Notes: generated from the letters alone by a model not told the origin. A DNA stretch of 64,000 nt from an uncultured Actinomycetes bacterium (GCA_903834145.1 CAILHY010000005.1:43468-107467), one strand, 5' to 3'. Numbered from the stretch's first letter, positions 8,300 to 16,985 are shown. Numbers and translations: made by a program.

Positions 8300-9409
8300 T
8301 TATGCGTGTTGCAAAGCGCTTTCAATATCGGCCCAAAGATCCTCTACATTTTCACATCCGACTGACAGGCGGATCAAACTTTCTGGTACAGATGCACTTT
8401 CTAGCGCCCACCTGCGCCGCCTCTCCCATAGGGATTCAACGCCTCCCAGGCTGGTCGCATTTGTAATGAGTTCAGCGGCTTCACATACCCGATCCGCCTC
8501 TACCGCCCCACCGATAATTGTGAAAGATACAACAGCTCCATACCCACTCATAAAATTCATGGCCCGTTCATGATTGGAATCTGTTTGAAGTCCTGGGTAA
8601 TACACCTTCGTGATCTTATGGTGCATAGAGAGGCGGCGTGCTAATTCACCGGCGCTGCTTTGTGCTCGATCAAAGCGCAGGGCAAAAGTGCGCAGCCCGC
8701 GCAAGGCTAGCCATGCCTCGAAAGGTCCAGGTATGGCGCCATTAAGTTTGCGAGAATCTGAAATTCTAGAAAAAAGAGCATCATCATTCGTTGAAATTGA
8801 ACCAAGTACAACATCGCTATGGCCAGCCAAGTACTTGGTAACAGAGTGCATCACCATGTCAGCGCCAAAACTTAAGGGCTTCTGAACCATCGGCGTCGCA
8901 AAAGTGTTATCTACGGCAACACCGCAACCCATCTGCTTTGCTGCAGAAATGAGAGTGGGAAGATCGGCGATATCTAAACATGGATTTGTTGGAGACTCTA
9001 GCCAGAGCAGGGATGTACCTGGTAGGGCAGATATAACTTCCTGCGTATTGGCTAAATCAACAAATCGAACTTCGATCCGCCCGCTTTGATGTAACGAATT
9101 GAGTAGCGTCATCGTTCCGCTATAGCCTTGATGAGAAGTTGTGACAACGCTGCCTACGGGCAGCAATGAAAAGACTGCGCTGATTGCAGCCATACCTGAG
9201 GAGAAAACTAAAGTTCTGCCGCCCTCCAATGATCCGATCGCATCCTCGAGCGCGGTCCACGTTTCATTTCCATAACGGCCATAACCAATCGGCCCTCCAG
9301 CATGCAAAGTAGAATTAAGCGAGATCGGCGGATTGACAGGACCATCGGCAATAGGAGTTGGTCTACCCGCTGTGATGGCAATCGTCTCCAGATGAAATCT
9401 TTTATCCAT
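8300..9409 (-). CDS. Cys/Met-metabolism PLP enzyme (cystathionine gamma-synthase/lyase family)
   Basis: 369 aa fold-type I PLP enzyme acting on sulfur amino acids. The PLP lysine sits in SVTKYLAGHSD; VDNTFATP, SSGMAAISAV and ESPTNPCLDI are the family's cofactor-binding motifs. MetB, MetC, MetZ and methionine gamma-lyase share these features, so the exact reaction cannot be assigned. It follows a PatB/MalY-like enzyme by 9 bp and both lie downstream of a LacI-type regulator, giving a probable three-gene operon. Together they could form a transsulfuration or sulfur-amino-acid degradation step. Confidence 0.85.
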   Translation of the reverse strand: MDKRFHLETIAITAGRPTPIADGPVNPPISLNSTLHAGGPIGYGRYGNETWTALEDAIGSLEGGRTLVFSSGMAAISAVFSLLPVGSVVTTSHQGYSGTMTLLNSLHQSGRIEVRFVDLANTQEVISALPGTSLLWLESPTNPCLDIADLPTLISAAKQMGCGVAVDNTFATPMVQKPLSFGADMVMHSVTKYLAGHSDVVLGSISTNDDALFSRISDSRKLNGAIPGPFEAWLALRGLRTFALRFDRAQSSAGELARRLSMHHKITKVYYPGLQTDSNHERAMNFMSGYGAVVSFTIIGGAVEADRVCEAAELITNATSLGGVESLWERRRRWALESASVPESLIRLSVGCENVEDLWADIESALQHA

Positions 9410-9415
9410 GAAATC

Positions 9416-9421
9416 AGCCTA
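9416..9421 (-). promoter_or_regulatory. Possible internal -10 box TAGGCT before the metB-like gene
   Basis: TAGGCT lies 6 nt (GATTTC) before the ATG at 9409 and begins with the TAG stop of the upstream gene. It may be an internal leaderless start, or chance, because the genes are only 9 bp apart. Confidence 0.3.
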
Positions 9422-10570
9422 CAGCGACTTAATGATTCGATTGACGGCTTCCTCTAAAACATCGTGGCCCGTCGCGAAATTAAGGCGAATATATTGTTGA
9501 GCATTTGGGCTAAAAGATTCACCTGGATTAAAAGCAACTCGTCCCTTCTCCAGTAAAGTCTTTGCCGGATTATCTCCGAGGTTCAATGAGGCAAGATCAA
9601 TCCATGCCAAATAACTACATGCAGGAATTTCATATGTGACGGTAGGCAATTTCTCCGAGAGCAAAGTTTTTAAGAAATGTCGGTTCTCATCAAGCGTGCG
9701 AAGAGCGCCATCCAACCAATCTCCCCCCTCGGCAAAGGCGGTGGCAGTGGCAAATGCCCCCAGCAAAGAAGCGCGATAGTGCGTTGCTTCTGGAAGCGCT
9801 GCCAATTTCGAATTCATGGTTTCACTCTGGCTTACAACGAAAGCACATTTAAGACCAGCCAAATTCCAGGCTTTGCTTGCCGCAGTGACAGTGACGCCCA
9901 GATCTTGCGCATCTTGACCCACTGACAAAAATGGAATGAACTGAGTTTCCGAAAACGTCAAAGGTGCATGAATTTCATCGCTGATAATGATGACGTTATA
10001 TTCCTTCGCGAGTGCAACGAGTTTAAGCAACTCTGCTCGAGAATAGACTCTTCCCAAAGGATTGTGCGGGCTACATAAAAGATGAATCTTGACGCCACTC
10101 TTATAAGCGTTTTCAATCCCATCAAAATCTATGGCATAACCAGAGTTAACGTCACCGAAGGGCACGTCCACTTTTGTTACGTGGGTTTCCTCAATCCACG
10201 TGCTGAAATTGTGATAGACCGGCGAATTAATAAGGACTTTATCACCAGGTTGAGTCAGCACTCTCAAGACCTCAACGACTCCCACACCGACATCGGTAAC
10301 AATGTGAACTTGCTCGGGATCCACAGTCCAGTTCCAGCGCATTTGTGCGAACTTGGCAAAGGAGGTGCCGACTTCAGGAATAGAGCCCAAGTAACCCAAA
10401 TCGGAATGTGAAACCATTTCTAAAAGAAGAGTTCGAATTGGCTCGGCAATTTCGAAATCCATTTCAGCAACGGGTAAAGGCAAGACATCCGCGGGAAAAT
10501 CTCTCCACTTAGTGCTTCTATGGGTTCGCATCTGGGCAAGAGGTATTGGAGTGACAACGATATTGCTCAT
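9419..10570 (-). CDS. MalY/PatB-type aminotransferase, probable cystathionine beta-lyase
   Basis: 383 aa class I/II aminotransferase fold of the MalY/PatB C-S lyase group. Residues LPLPVAEMDFEIAEPI near the N-terminus are the group signature (proper aminotransferases lack WVADMDF-like text). SPHNPLGRVYS, IISDEIHAPL and the PLP lysine in TAASKAWNLAGLK are clear. Enzymes of this group cleave cystathionine to homocysteine, pyruvate and ammonia; some also act on cysteine S-conjugates. The gene lies 21 bp after the lacI-type gene and 9 bp before the metB-like gene on the same strand. Confidence 0.85.
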   Translation of the reverse strand: MSNIVVTPIPLAQMRTHRSTKWRDFPADVLPLPVAEMDFEIAEPIRTLLLEMVSHSDLGYLGSIPEVGTSFAKFAQMRWNWTVDPEQVHIVTDVGVGVVEVLRVLTQPGDKVLINSPVYHNFSTWIEETHVTKVDVPFGDVNSGYAIDFDGIENAYKSGVKIHLLCSPHNPLGRVYSRAELLKLVALAKEYNVIIISDEIHAPLTFSETQFIPFLSVGQDAQDLGVTVTAASKAWNLAGLKCAFVVSQSETMNSKLAALPEATHYRASLLGAFATATAFAEGGDWLDGALRTLDENRHFLKTLLSEKLPTVTYEIPACSYLAWIDLASLNLGDNPAKTLLEKGRVAFNPGESFSPNAQQYIRLNFATGHDVLEEAVNRIIKSL

Positions 10571-10591
10571 AAGCGCAAGTATTCCATTACT

Positions 10592-11596
10592 TTAGGAATT
10601 TATTCTACGAGTTGAGTTGCGGACAATTAAAGTAATCGGAAGTGTGTGGGCAGGATAGACCGAATCCGGCTTCTTGAGCCTGTCCATAATGGATTTTGCA
10701 GCAAGCTCTCCCATTAACTGCGCGGGTTGTTCAATGGTGGTTAGATCCGAAAATTCAGCCATCTCGTGACCATCAAATCCAATAATGGAAATATCATCAG
10801 GTACTTTCAATCCATGTCGGCGAACCGCTTGCATCGCTCCAATTGCCATTTCATCGGACTCACAAAATATTGCCGTAGGTCGATTCGGACGTGCAAGCAA
10901 CTCATCCATAGCTCTTGACCCTCCGTACATCGTAAAGTCACCATGCACTTCACGATCTGGAACCCATGCCAATTTGTTTTCGGCGAGCACTTGCATGAAT
11001 CCCATTCGCCGATCATGAGGCACACTCGAATTAAATGGATCATCTGGACGGCCTGACATTAAAGCAATTTCCTTGTGTCCTTGGTTTACGAGATGCTGCG
11101 TGGCCGTTCTCGCCCCGGCAACATCATCTATGGCGATGCTTGCACATTCATCTCGGTGCATTCCAACGAGTGCGATGGGAATTCCAAGACTGAGCATCGA
11201 TTCGAACTCTTCTTCGGTGGGTGGCAAGCCGATAACAATCAATGCGTCGACTCTGCCTTTGAGCAGTTGGTGCTGGAAAAGGCGCTCTCTTCCTTTCATT
11301 TGGCTAAAGTTGTACAAGAGCAAATCAAAGCCGGCCTCGCGAAGAGCCTGCTCTGCGCCATTAATAACTTGCGAGAAATACCAGCGCGCGATGTATGGTG
11401 CAACAACCCCAATATTTTTGGTCCGCGATGCCGATTTAGTCGATTTCTCTTCGCTGATCTCATATCCCACGTGCGCTGCGGCAGAAATAATCTTTTGCCG
11501 AGTTTCTTCATTGACATGAGTCATCCCCCGCAGGGCGCGAGAAACCGTGGCGCTCGAGACACCCGCGGCGGCGGCGACATCTTTGATTCCAGCCAA
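10592..11596 (-). CDS. LacI-family transcriptional regulator
   Basis: 334 aa. The N-terminal helix-turn-helix is clear (GIKDVAAAAGVSSATVSRAL, then the hinge after GYEI), followed by a periplasmic-binding-like effector domain (about 62-334, with GVVAPYIARWYF and IIGFDGHEMAEF). Start is TTG at 11594-11596, preceded by GGAAG with 7-nt spacing. The upstream region carries overlapping TGCA palindromes that are probable operators for this protein. Being first in an operon with two sulfur-amino-acid PLP enzymes, it likely controls them and itself. LacI-type ligands are usually sugars or purines, so its effector is uncertain. Confidence 0.88.
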   Translation of the reverse strand: MAGIKDVAAAAGVSSATVSRALRGMTHVNEETRQKIISAAAHVGYEISEEKSTKSASRTKNIGVVAPYIARWYFSQVINGAEQALREAGFDLLLYNFSQMKGRERLFQHQLLKGRVDALIVIGLPPTEEEFESMLSLGIPIALVGMHRDECASIAIDDVAGARTATQHLVNQGHKEIALMSGRPDDPFNSSVPHDRRMGFMQVLAENKLAWVPDREVHGDFTMYGGSRAMDELLARPNRPTAIFCESDEMAIGAMQAVRRHGLKVPDDISIIGFDGHEMAEFSDLTTIEQPAQLMGELAAKSIMDRLKKPDSVYPAHTLPITLIVRNSTRRINS

Positions 11597-11620
11597 GAGA
11601 ACACTTCCAGACTCTGTAGA

Positions 11621-11668
11621 TTTGCAACTTGCTGCAAATGTTGCAGAAAGTGCAGATCTAATTCTGCA
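11621..11668. promoter_or_regulatory. Cluster of TGCA-containing palindromes, likely LacI-type operators
   Basis: Three inverted repeats lie between lacI and alkA: TTTGCA-N6-TGCAAA (11621-11638), CTGCAA-ATG-TTGCAG (11632-11646, overlapping the first) and TGCAGA-N6-TCTGCA (11651-11668). LacI-family proteins bind such dyads. Position suggests autoregulation and possible effect on the divergent alkA. Confidence 0.6.
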
Positions 11669-11726
11669 AAAGTACGGTAGCAGCGCCCTTTATGGCAAGG
11701 AGTTGCTAGATTCAGGAGATGAATTC

Positions 11727-12383
11727 TTGCATTTTCAGGCTGATCGGCAGCAGTGCATGAAGGTGTCCCCAGCAAAGATGAAAAAGATCGTTGCCGACCT
11801 TTGCCTGCTTGACCCCAAATTCATTCCGACTGTTGAAGCGAGTCCGCTGTGCACTATCGGACGAAACGTTGGTGAGCAATCGCATTTCGCTTCACTCGTC
11901 GAATCTGTCATTTCGCAGCAACTGGCTATCAAAGCGGCCGACACGATTCATGCAAGGCTAGTCACTCTTGCAAAAGGAGAAATCACACCTGCCCGTGTTG
12001 CAAAAATATCACTTGAAGATCTCAGAGCCGCAGGGGTTTCCGGGGCGAAAGCGAAAACCCTTCATGGCCTTGCCCATGCTGGCCTTGATGGGCACATCTC
12101 CTTCGATGATTTGCACGAAATCGAAAATGACCAAGAAATCTTTAATCAGTTAACCGCCTTGTGGGGAATTGGACCCTGGACAGTCGATATGTTCATGATG
12201 TTTCAACTAGGACGTCTTGATATTTGGCCAACTGGCGATCTTGGAGTACGACGTGGTTGGGAGAAAATACATCGCCTTAAAGAACAGATCGAACCAAAAA
12301 AGCTCGATCTCAAAGGTGAAAAATTCAAACCTTACAGAAGTGTCATTGCCTGGTATTGCTGGAGAGCAGTGGACAATAAATGA
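11727..12383 (+). CDS. alkA: DNA-3-methyladenine glycosylase II (AlkA, HhH-GPD)
   Basis: About 218 aa base-excision DNA glycosylase removing alkylated bases. The helix-hairpin-helix plus Gly/Pro-Asp signature is intact: LWGIGPWTVDMFMMF with the catalytic Asp. Before it come SVISQQLAIKAADTIH and SLEDLRAAGVSGAKAKTL. The open frame extends upstream to 11547, but that part overlaps lacI and its operators. I chose TTG 11727 because AGGAG lies 8 nt before it; ATG 11757 is the alternative (208 aa). The N-terminal TBP-like domain of E. coli AlkA is missing, as in short bacterial forms. Only 2 bp separate it from the convergent msrAB. Confidence 0.85.
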   Translation: MHFQADRQQCMKVSPAKMKKIVADLCLLDPKFIPTVEASPLCTIGRNVGEQSHFASLVESVISQQLAIKAADTIHARLVTLAKGEITPARVAKISLEDLRAAGVSGAKAKTLHGLAHAGLDGHISFDDLHEIENDQEIFNQLTALWGIGPWTVDMFMMFQLGRLDIWPTGDLGVRRGWEKIHRLKEQIEPKKLDLKGEKFKPYRSVIAWYCWRAVDNK

Positions 12384-12385
12384 AG

Positions 12386-13285
12386 CTACTTAGTCTCTAA
12401 TAGCAGTGAGACAGAATTTATACACCAGCGTTGATCTGTCGGGACGTCATAGCCTTCACCCTCAAAAACATGACCCAGATGAGAATCACATGATGCACAC
12501 CGAACTTCAGTGCGAACTCGCGGCGCCAAAGAACGATCTTCAATAAGCAGGACTGCATCCTCTTTTGTTGGCGCATAAAATGAAGGCCAGCCACAGCCGG
12601 AATGAAATTTGGTGTCACTGCGAAAGAGTTCAGCGCTACAAACTTTGCATTTGTACACCCCTACTGTTTCGGTATCAACGTACTCTCCTGTAAAAGGTCT
12701 CTCCGTAGCGCCGCGTCTTAACACGTCAAAGGAAAGCGGATCTAAACGAGCACGTAATTCATCGTCATCGAGCATCGCAGGAAATGGCACACCAGTACTT
12801 GAATGGCAGTCATAACCGTTTGGATTCTTGAGTAAGTATTTCTGGTGATACTCCTCAGCGGGCCAATATTTTTCATTGGTGGCAGGAAGTATTTCGGTAA
12901 CTATTTCTCCATATCCAACTTTTGATATTTCCTTGGCATATAGGTTTCGAGTTTTTGTTGCTAATTCGTTTTGAGCTTCGCTGGTTGTATAGATTGAGCT
13001 TCGATATTGGGAACCGATATCATTTCCTTGAGCATTGAGAGTCGTTGGATCATGCATTGTCCAAAATTCTTTCAAGAGCTCCTCATATGAAATCTTCTCC
13101 TGATCGAAAGTTACCTGCACCATTTCAGCATGCCCAGTTCTACCTGTGCAGACTTCTTCGTAGGTGGGATCTTCTTTGGAACCACCCATATATCCGACGC
13201 TGGTTTCAAGAACGCCATGAAGGCTCCAAAAACGGCGTTCGGCGCCCCAAAAGCAACCTGTTGCAAAATATGCGATTTCAACCAT
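12386..13285 (-). CDS. msrAB: Fused peptide methionine sulfoxide reductase MsrA-MsrB
   Basis: 299 aa bifunctional enzyme repairing both S- and R-methionine sulfoxide. The MsrA domain (about 1-155) has catalytic GCFWG near residue 11 and YHQKYL; the MsrB domain (about 170-299) has the zinc pairs CKVC and CASC, GCGWPSF, HLGHVF and the catalytic Cys in RWCINS. ATG 13283-13285 is preferred: it puts GCFWG at the usual distance; an upstream TTG at 13306 is possible. There is no signal peptide, so it acts in the cytoplasm. It is convergent with alkA, a second repair gene. Confidence 0.92.
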   Translation of the reverse strand: MVEIAYFATGCFWGAERRFWSLHGVLETSVGYMGGSKEDPTYEEVCTGRTGHAEMVQVTFDQEKISYEELLKEFWTMHDPTTLNAQGNDIGSQYRSSIYTTSEAQNELATKTRNLYAKEISKVGYGEIVTEILPATNEKYWPAEEYHQKYLLKNPNGYDCHSSTGVPFPAMLDDDELRARLDPLSFDVLRRGATERPFTGEYVDTETVGVYKCKVCSAELFRSDTKFHSGCGWPSFYAPTKEDAVLLIEDRSLAPRVRTEVRCASCDSHLGHVFEGEGYDVPTDQRWCINSVSLLLETK

Positions 13286-13349
13286 GACGGTATTCTCGCA
13301 GTGCAACGAGGAACTCGCATGCGCTGATAACCTTGGCGCTATTACCTGC

Positions 13350-13421
13350 GCCCCCGTAGCTCAGGGGATAGAGCACCGCCCTCCGGAGGCGGGAGCGCAG
13401 GTTCGAATCCTGCCGGGGGCA
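13350..13421 (+). tRNA. tRNA-Arg (anticodon CCG)
   Basis: A complete cloverleaf can be folded: acceptor GCCCCCG (13350-13356) with CGGGGGC (13414-13420), discriminator A at 13421; D arm GCTC/GAGC; anticodon stem CCGCC/GGCGG with loop CTCCGGA, giving anticodon CCG (reads CGG, Arg); 4-nt variable loop; T arm GCAGG-TTCGAAT-CCTGC. CCA is not encoded. It is a lone tRNA between msrAB and whiB. Confidence 0.96.
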
Positions 13422-13628
13422 CAATTCATTCTTATCTCTTTTCAAAGATGCAAAACGCACTGATGTGCATCTAACTCGTGAAAAATCTGGCCCCGAGCGA
13501 GATAAATCACCCTTTTGGCAGGAATCTCTCAGCGAATCTCCTTGTTTAACTCACAGATAGAGGAGAGAATTACACCCTTAGTGAATTTAGTGATGTACGT
13601 GATTTTTTCACCGCTATCTACCTATTTT

Positions 13629-13634
13629 TAGGCT
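13629..13634 (+). promoter_or_regulatory. -10 box TAGGCT upstream of the whiB1-like gene
   Basis: TAGGCT ends 7 nt before an in-frame ATG at 13642. Transcription would start at or near 13642, giving either a leaderless, 14-aa longer WhiB or a 42-nt leader for the ATG at 13684. The rest of the 262-bp gap (13422-13683) holds a weak dyad GTGA-N5-TCAC at 13599-13611 and nothing else I can support. Confidence 0.45.
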
Positions 13635-13683
13635 GCCAACGATGGCGCCCTTAAATGCCTTATGCAGAAAGGATCGGTGCGGT

Positions 13684-13968
13684 ATGGATTGGCGACATCA
13701 ATCAGCTTGCCGTGACGAGGATCCGGAGCTCTTTTTCCCCGTTGGAAATACTGGCCCTGCCATCACTCAGATCGAGGAAGCCAAGAAAGTCTGTAACCGT
13801 TGCATTGTGAAAGAGCCTTGCCTTGCCTGGGCATTGGAGAGCGGTCAGGATGCTGGCGTGTGGGGTGGCTTATCCGAGGACGAGCGTCGCGCACTCAAAC
13901 GTCGCGCTGCAAGAAACCGTGCACGTTTGATGGAGCAGAGCAACAGCAACTTCCAATCACACAACTAA
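13684..13968 (+). CDS. WhiB-family iron-sulfur regulator (WhiB1-like)
   Basis: 94 aa from ATG 13684 (AAAGGAT 10 nt upstream). Typical WhiB layout: MDWRHQSACRDEDPELFFPVG opens the protein, the four cluster cysteines are in ACRDED, VCNRC and EPCLAW, the G[VI]WGG turn is GVWGG, and a basic DNA-binding tail follows (RRALKRRAARNRARL). This N-terminus matches WhiB1-type proteins, which bind a 4Fe-4S cluster and sigma factor and respond to nitric oxide. A frame-compatible ATG at 13642 would add 14 aa with two extra cysteines. It is convergent with the PdtaS-like kinase gene. Confidence 0.9.
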   Translation: MDWRHQSACRDEDPELFFPVGNTGPAITQIEEAKKVCNRCIVKEPCLAWALESGQDAGVWGGLSEDERRALKRRAARNRARLMEQSNSNFQSHN

Positions 13969-13982
13969 TTTCACTCGCGCTG

Positions 13983-15452
13983 CTACAGCGGAAAGGTAAG
14001 CGAGGCTCGAGTACCTGGATTTCTCTGTTCTAGAGAGAGCTTGCCTTGTAATTCATTTTCAGTCAACGTGCGCACAATCTGAAGACCCAAATTAGCTGAT
14101 GCAGAAACTTCAAACTCTAAGGGCAGGCCTTCTCCGTCGTCGGCGATCGCGATCGAACACAGGGCATCATCTCTGATAATTTCAATGCTCAACAAATTGC
14201 CTTTTCGGGCCAGACCATGTTCAAGCGCATTGTGTATGAGTTCGGTAACAACTAGGGCTAATGGTGTGGCGACCCGTGGCTCAAGTGTGCCAACAACTCC
14301 AATTCTTCGAATTTCTATTTCGCTCATCCTCGGGCTTAATTCCATTGCATTGGTCACCAGGTGATCCAGCACTTCATCAAAGCCCACAGTCTCTTCCAGG
14401 CTCGTAGAGAGAGTTTCGTGCACCAATGCAATTGAAGCGATTCGTCTGACTGCTTCTTCTAGGGCAACGCGAGCACCCTCATCTTCAATTCTTCGAGATT
14501 GTAATCTCAAAAGCGCAGAAACTGTTTGGAGATTATTTTTCACACGGTGATGAATCTCGCGAATCGTTGCATCCTTTGTTACCAATTCCCGATCGCGCCT
14601 GCGCAATTCTGTGACGTTATGCAAGAGCACTATCGCTCCGATTCGATCACTGGATTGGATTAAGGGCATGACAAGTAGATCAAGTGTCCCGCCGGCATTT
14701 TCACACTCAACTCTTCTGAGTGCTTTTCCATTGAGTGCGGTTCGCATCCCTTCTTCATGTGCATCTTGACGTGGCTTTGCGAGTGATTCGGCCACTTCGC
14801 CCAATGAAAAACTTTCCAATTCTTTTTCCCAACCTAGGCGACTAAAGGCCGAGCGCGCGTTAGGGCTTGCATAAGAAATCACACCATTAACATCTAGGCG
14901 CACTAAACCATCACCGACGCGAGGAAGGGGGTCAAAGACGGCGATCGCATCGGGATAAGGAAATGTTCCCTCTGCAACCATTCTGTATAGATTATTTGCG
15001 ATTTCGCGATAATTGAGCTCTAGTCGGCTTGGAGATCTCATGAGATCCGCATTTCGGTGGCGTGAAATCACTGCGATGACTTGTCCTTCCCACACAACAG
15101 GGATGGTCTCTTCCTTGATCATCAAATCGCCCACTTGCTCTGGCTCTGAATCACGAACAATCTCACCATTGGAAAGAGCGGCATCAATACGTCCACGAGT
15201 ACCCCAAGAAATTTCTTCCCCAATCACGTCGTGGGCAAATACCGTCGCCGCAGTTGTGGGGCGAATGTGCGCTACGGCGATATGTCCAGTGGGCCAACTC
15301 TTACTATCTTTTCGCAATGGGACCCAGAGAATGAGATCTGCAAATGAAAGATCTGAAAGCATCTGCCAGTCTGCCGTTAATTCATGAATCCTATGTAGTT
15401 GCGCAGGAAGCATCGGGTTTCGTCCCTCAAGCAATGATTCCAACGCAGACAT
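13983..15452 (-). CDS. pdtaS: PdtaS-like sensor histidine kinase (HisKA_2)
   Basis: 489 aa, no transmembrane segment, so cytosolic. An N-terminal GAF-like H_kinase_N domain (about 1-155) and a PAS-like domain (about 170-285) precede the HisKA_2 dimerisation helix with EIHHRVKNNLQT (phosphoacceptor His at 301 or 302). An HATPase domain follows (about 385-489: ELIHNALEHG, ADDGEGLP). This is the actinobacterial PdtaS architecture, whose partner PdtaR is an ANTAR antiterminator; no such regulator gene is in the window. GGAG lies 6 nt before ATG 15452. The start lies just after DUF6912 on the same strand. Confidence 0.88.
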   Translation of the reverse strand: MSALESLLEGRNPMLPAQLHRIHELTADWQMLSDLSFADLILWVPLRKDSKSWPTGHIAVAHIRPTTAATVFAHDVIGEEISWGTRGRIDAALSNGEIVRDSEPEQVGDLMIKEETIPVVWEGQVIAVISRHRNADLMRSPSRLELNYREIANNLYRMVAEGTFPYPDAIAVFDPLPRVGDGLVRLDVNGVISYASPNARSAFSRLGWEKELESFSLGEVAESLAKPRQDAHEEGMRTALNGKALRRVECENAGGTLDLLVMPLIQSSDRIGAIVLLHNVTELRRRDRELVTKDATIREIHHRVKNNLQTVSALLRLQSRRIEDEGARVALEEAVRRIASIALVHETLSTSLEETVGFDEVLDHLVTNAMELSPRMSEIEIRRIGVVGTLEPRVATPLALVVTELIHNALEHGLARKGNLLSIEIIRDDALCSIAIADDGEGLPLEFEVSASANLGLQIVRTLTENELQGKLSLEQRNPGTRASLTFPL

Positions 15453-15466
15453 TTCTTACTCCGTTC

Positions 15467-15865
15467 TTACTTGTTGTTTCCCAACCATTCCGGCAAATGC
15501 TCGGCGATTTCCTGACTGGCATACCAGGTAAGTTCGAGTTCAAGTGATTCAGCGATGAGAGCAGCATCGACTTGCGACCAAGCAATATCGGAAAGGAGTT
15601 CAACTTGATATTCATCTTCTGCGCCAGATTGCGTTGACGTTAGATTTACTGCCAGTACAAATCCTTGTGCATCTTCTGACTCTTGCATTTCTCTAGATTC
15701 CTGTGCGGCAAGGAGTGAGAGTTCAAACTCCCTCTCCTCCTCGTCAACCTCAGAATTTTCCTCAAAAAAAAGGCGCGTTGTTGCAAAAGCGGACGAGAAA
15801 CCATAGGTGCCATTTCGAAGAAGCGAATCGATTTGTTCGGGCAAGACTGCAAGATAGGCGCGCAT
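15467..15865 (-). CDS. DUF6912-like protein
   Basis: 132 aa beginning MRAYLAVLPEQIDSLL, with an Ala-rich and Glu-rich core (EVDEEEREFELSLLAAQ) and no membrane segment. The start and acidic middle resemble DUF6912, an actinobacterial family of unknown role; I am moderately sure. The open frame runs upstream to 15952 across the CpaE-like gene, but ATG 15863-15865 has a TACCCT box 6 nt before it and begins at the conserved N-terminus. It is followed 14 bp later by the PdtaS-like gene. Confidence 0.65.
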   Translation of the reverse strand: MRAYLAVLPEQIDSLLRNGTYGFSSAFATTRLFFEENSEVDEEEREFELSLLAAQESREMQESEDAQGFVLAVNLTSTQSGAEDEYQVELLSDIAWSQVDAALIAESLELELTWYASQEIAEHLPEWLGNNK

Positions 15866-15871
15866 GCCCCA

Positions 15872-15877
15872 AGGGTA
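15872..15877 (-). promoter_or_regulatory. -10 box TACCCT for the DUF6912-like gene
   Basis: Minus-strand TACCCT, spacer TGGGGC (6 nt), then ATG at 15865. It lies just upstream of the stop of the CpaE-like gene on this strand and supports a separate leaderless transcript. Confidence 0.45.
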
Positions 15878-15884
15878 TAAGAGA

Positions 15885-16985
15885 TTACTGTGTGAGTTCG
15901 ACCGCGATCTTTGCGATCGCCTTGCGTAGTCCATTCCGATCATCGACTTCAATCAGAGTTGCACGCTCGCGCTCTGCCTTCCCAGGAGCCCGCGAATCAC
16001 GCGGTAAGGTGTAAATTCGTTGAGGCTTAAGCGGTGCAATAGATGCCAGAAATACTCCCTCGTCGTCGCTCCCCTTGCGCCCTGGAGCCTTCATATTCAA
16101 GAGAATGCTCACCTTGGCTTTCATGGCAATTTGAGAAAACTGTCGAACTAGTAATTCCATCCGATAAATACCTAAAACATCCGCCTTGCCAAGAAACCAG
16201 ATCTCGTCGGAATGGTCACAAGCCCAGTGGTTGAGAGCCGCTGCCCATCGACGATCAGTGAGTGACTCACCAAGATCCTCTACTGTGCCAAGATCAATAA
16301 TGACGTAATCAAAATCAGAGAGCGCTCGTGTCATGTACTGCTCAAGAACACGCACTCTTTCTTGTGTGATTTCACCGGCTGAAAGGTTTGGGGCAATGAC
16401 TTTCCAAGAATCACCAGAATCCAATTTCCTTACACCAAGCAGCGCCGCGATAGCAGGCCTATGAACATCGCCATCTAATAGCAAAGTGGATTTACCAAGA
16501 ACGCTCAGCTCCATGGCCAAATTCAAAGCTACAGTCGTACAACCCGATGCTGTCGAAGCGCCGCCCAAAGCAATTACATGAGCTCGTCTTCGACTCTCCG
16601 GTGAACTCATTCCACTTCGAAGAAGTGGCGCCCGAACGCTTCCTCGGACTATGGAGGCAAGTTCAGTGACATCTTTGGGGACTGGATGAATACCTAAATA
16701 GATTGCTGAGTCATCGCTATTTGCCGAGAATCCGATTACGTTACGAATCTTGCCTTGCCACAATGCAATTGCTGACGGCGTTATGTCAGGCAAATCAGGC
16801 GAATACACCAGGACAATATTCAAAAGAGTGAGAGCCTCACCAGATAAATAGCGTTCAAGCCCGGCCAGATCTAGAGCCCGATACACCACACTCCAACCTT
16901 GGGAAAACAGAGTTCCAGAAACGAATCCTTCAAGCTCTGAATTTGCGATGGCAGTAACAATTACAGGTAATTCGATTTCAGCCAT
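15885..16985 (-). CDS. CpaE/TadZ-like MinD-family ATPase with atypical Walker A
   Basis: 366 aa. An N-terminal receiver-like region (about 1-115) is followed by a MinD/ParA-type ATPase fold: VIALGGASTASGCTTVALNLA at about 137-157, LLLDGDVHRPAIAALLG (A'-like), and DYVIIDLGTVED (Walker B). The expected Walker A lysine is absent (SGCTT in place of GKTT), as in some TadZ proteins. Such proteins place pilus or secretion machines at the pole. No tad/flp pilus genes are in the window apart from the overlapping SAF gene. The gene overlaps the SAF gene by 8 bp. Confidence 0.75.
   Translation of the reverse strand: MAEIELPVIVTAIANSELEGFVSGTLFSQGWSVVYRALDLAGLERYLSGEALTLLNIVLVYSPDLPDITPSAIALWQGKIRNVIGFSANSDDSAIYLGIHPVPKDVTELASIVRGSVRAPLLRSGMSSPESRRRAHVIALGGASTASGCTTVALNLAMELSVLGKSTLLLDGDVHRPAIAALLGVRKLDSGDSWKVIAPNLSAGEITQERVRVLEQYMTRALSDFDYVIIDLGTVEDLGESLTDRRWAAALNHWACDHSDEIWFLGKADVLGIYRMELLVRQFSQIAMKAKVSILLNMKAPGRKGSDDEGVFLASIAPLKPQRIYTLPRDSRAPGKAERERATLIEVDDRNGLRKAIAKIAVELTQ

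Noticed and set aside
11075..11680. Plus-strand open frame of 201 codons across lacI
   Set aside because: It is antisense to an intact LacI regulator and runs through its operators; no start signal and no domain text.
13599..13611. GTGA-N5-TCAC dyad as a CRP site before whiB1
   Set aside because: CRP sites have a 6-bp spacer and flanking T/A (TGTGA-N6-TCACA); this has 5 and C/C flanks. Mycobacterial whiB1 is under CRP control, which makes it tempting, but the match is weak.
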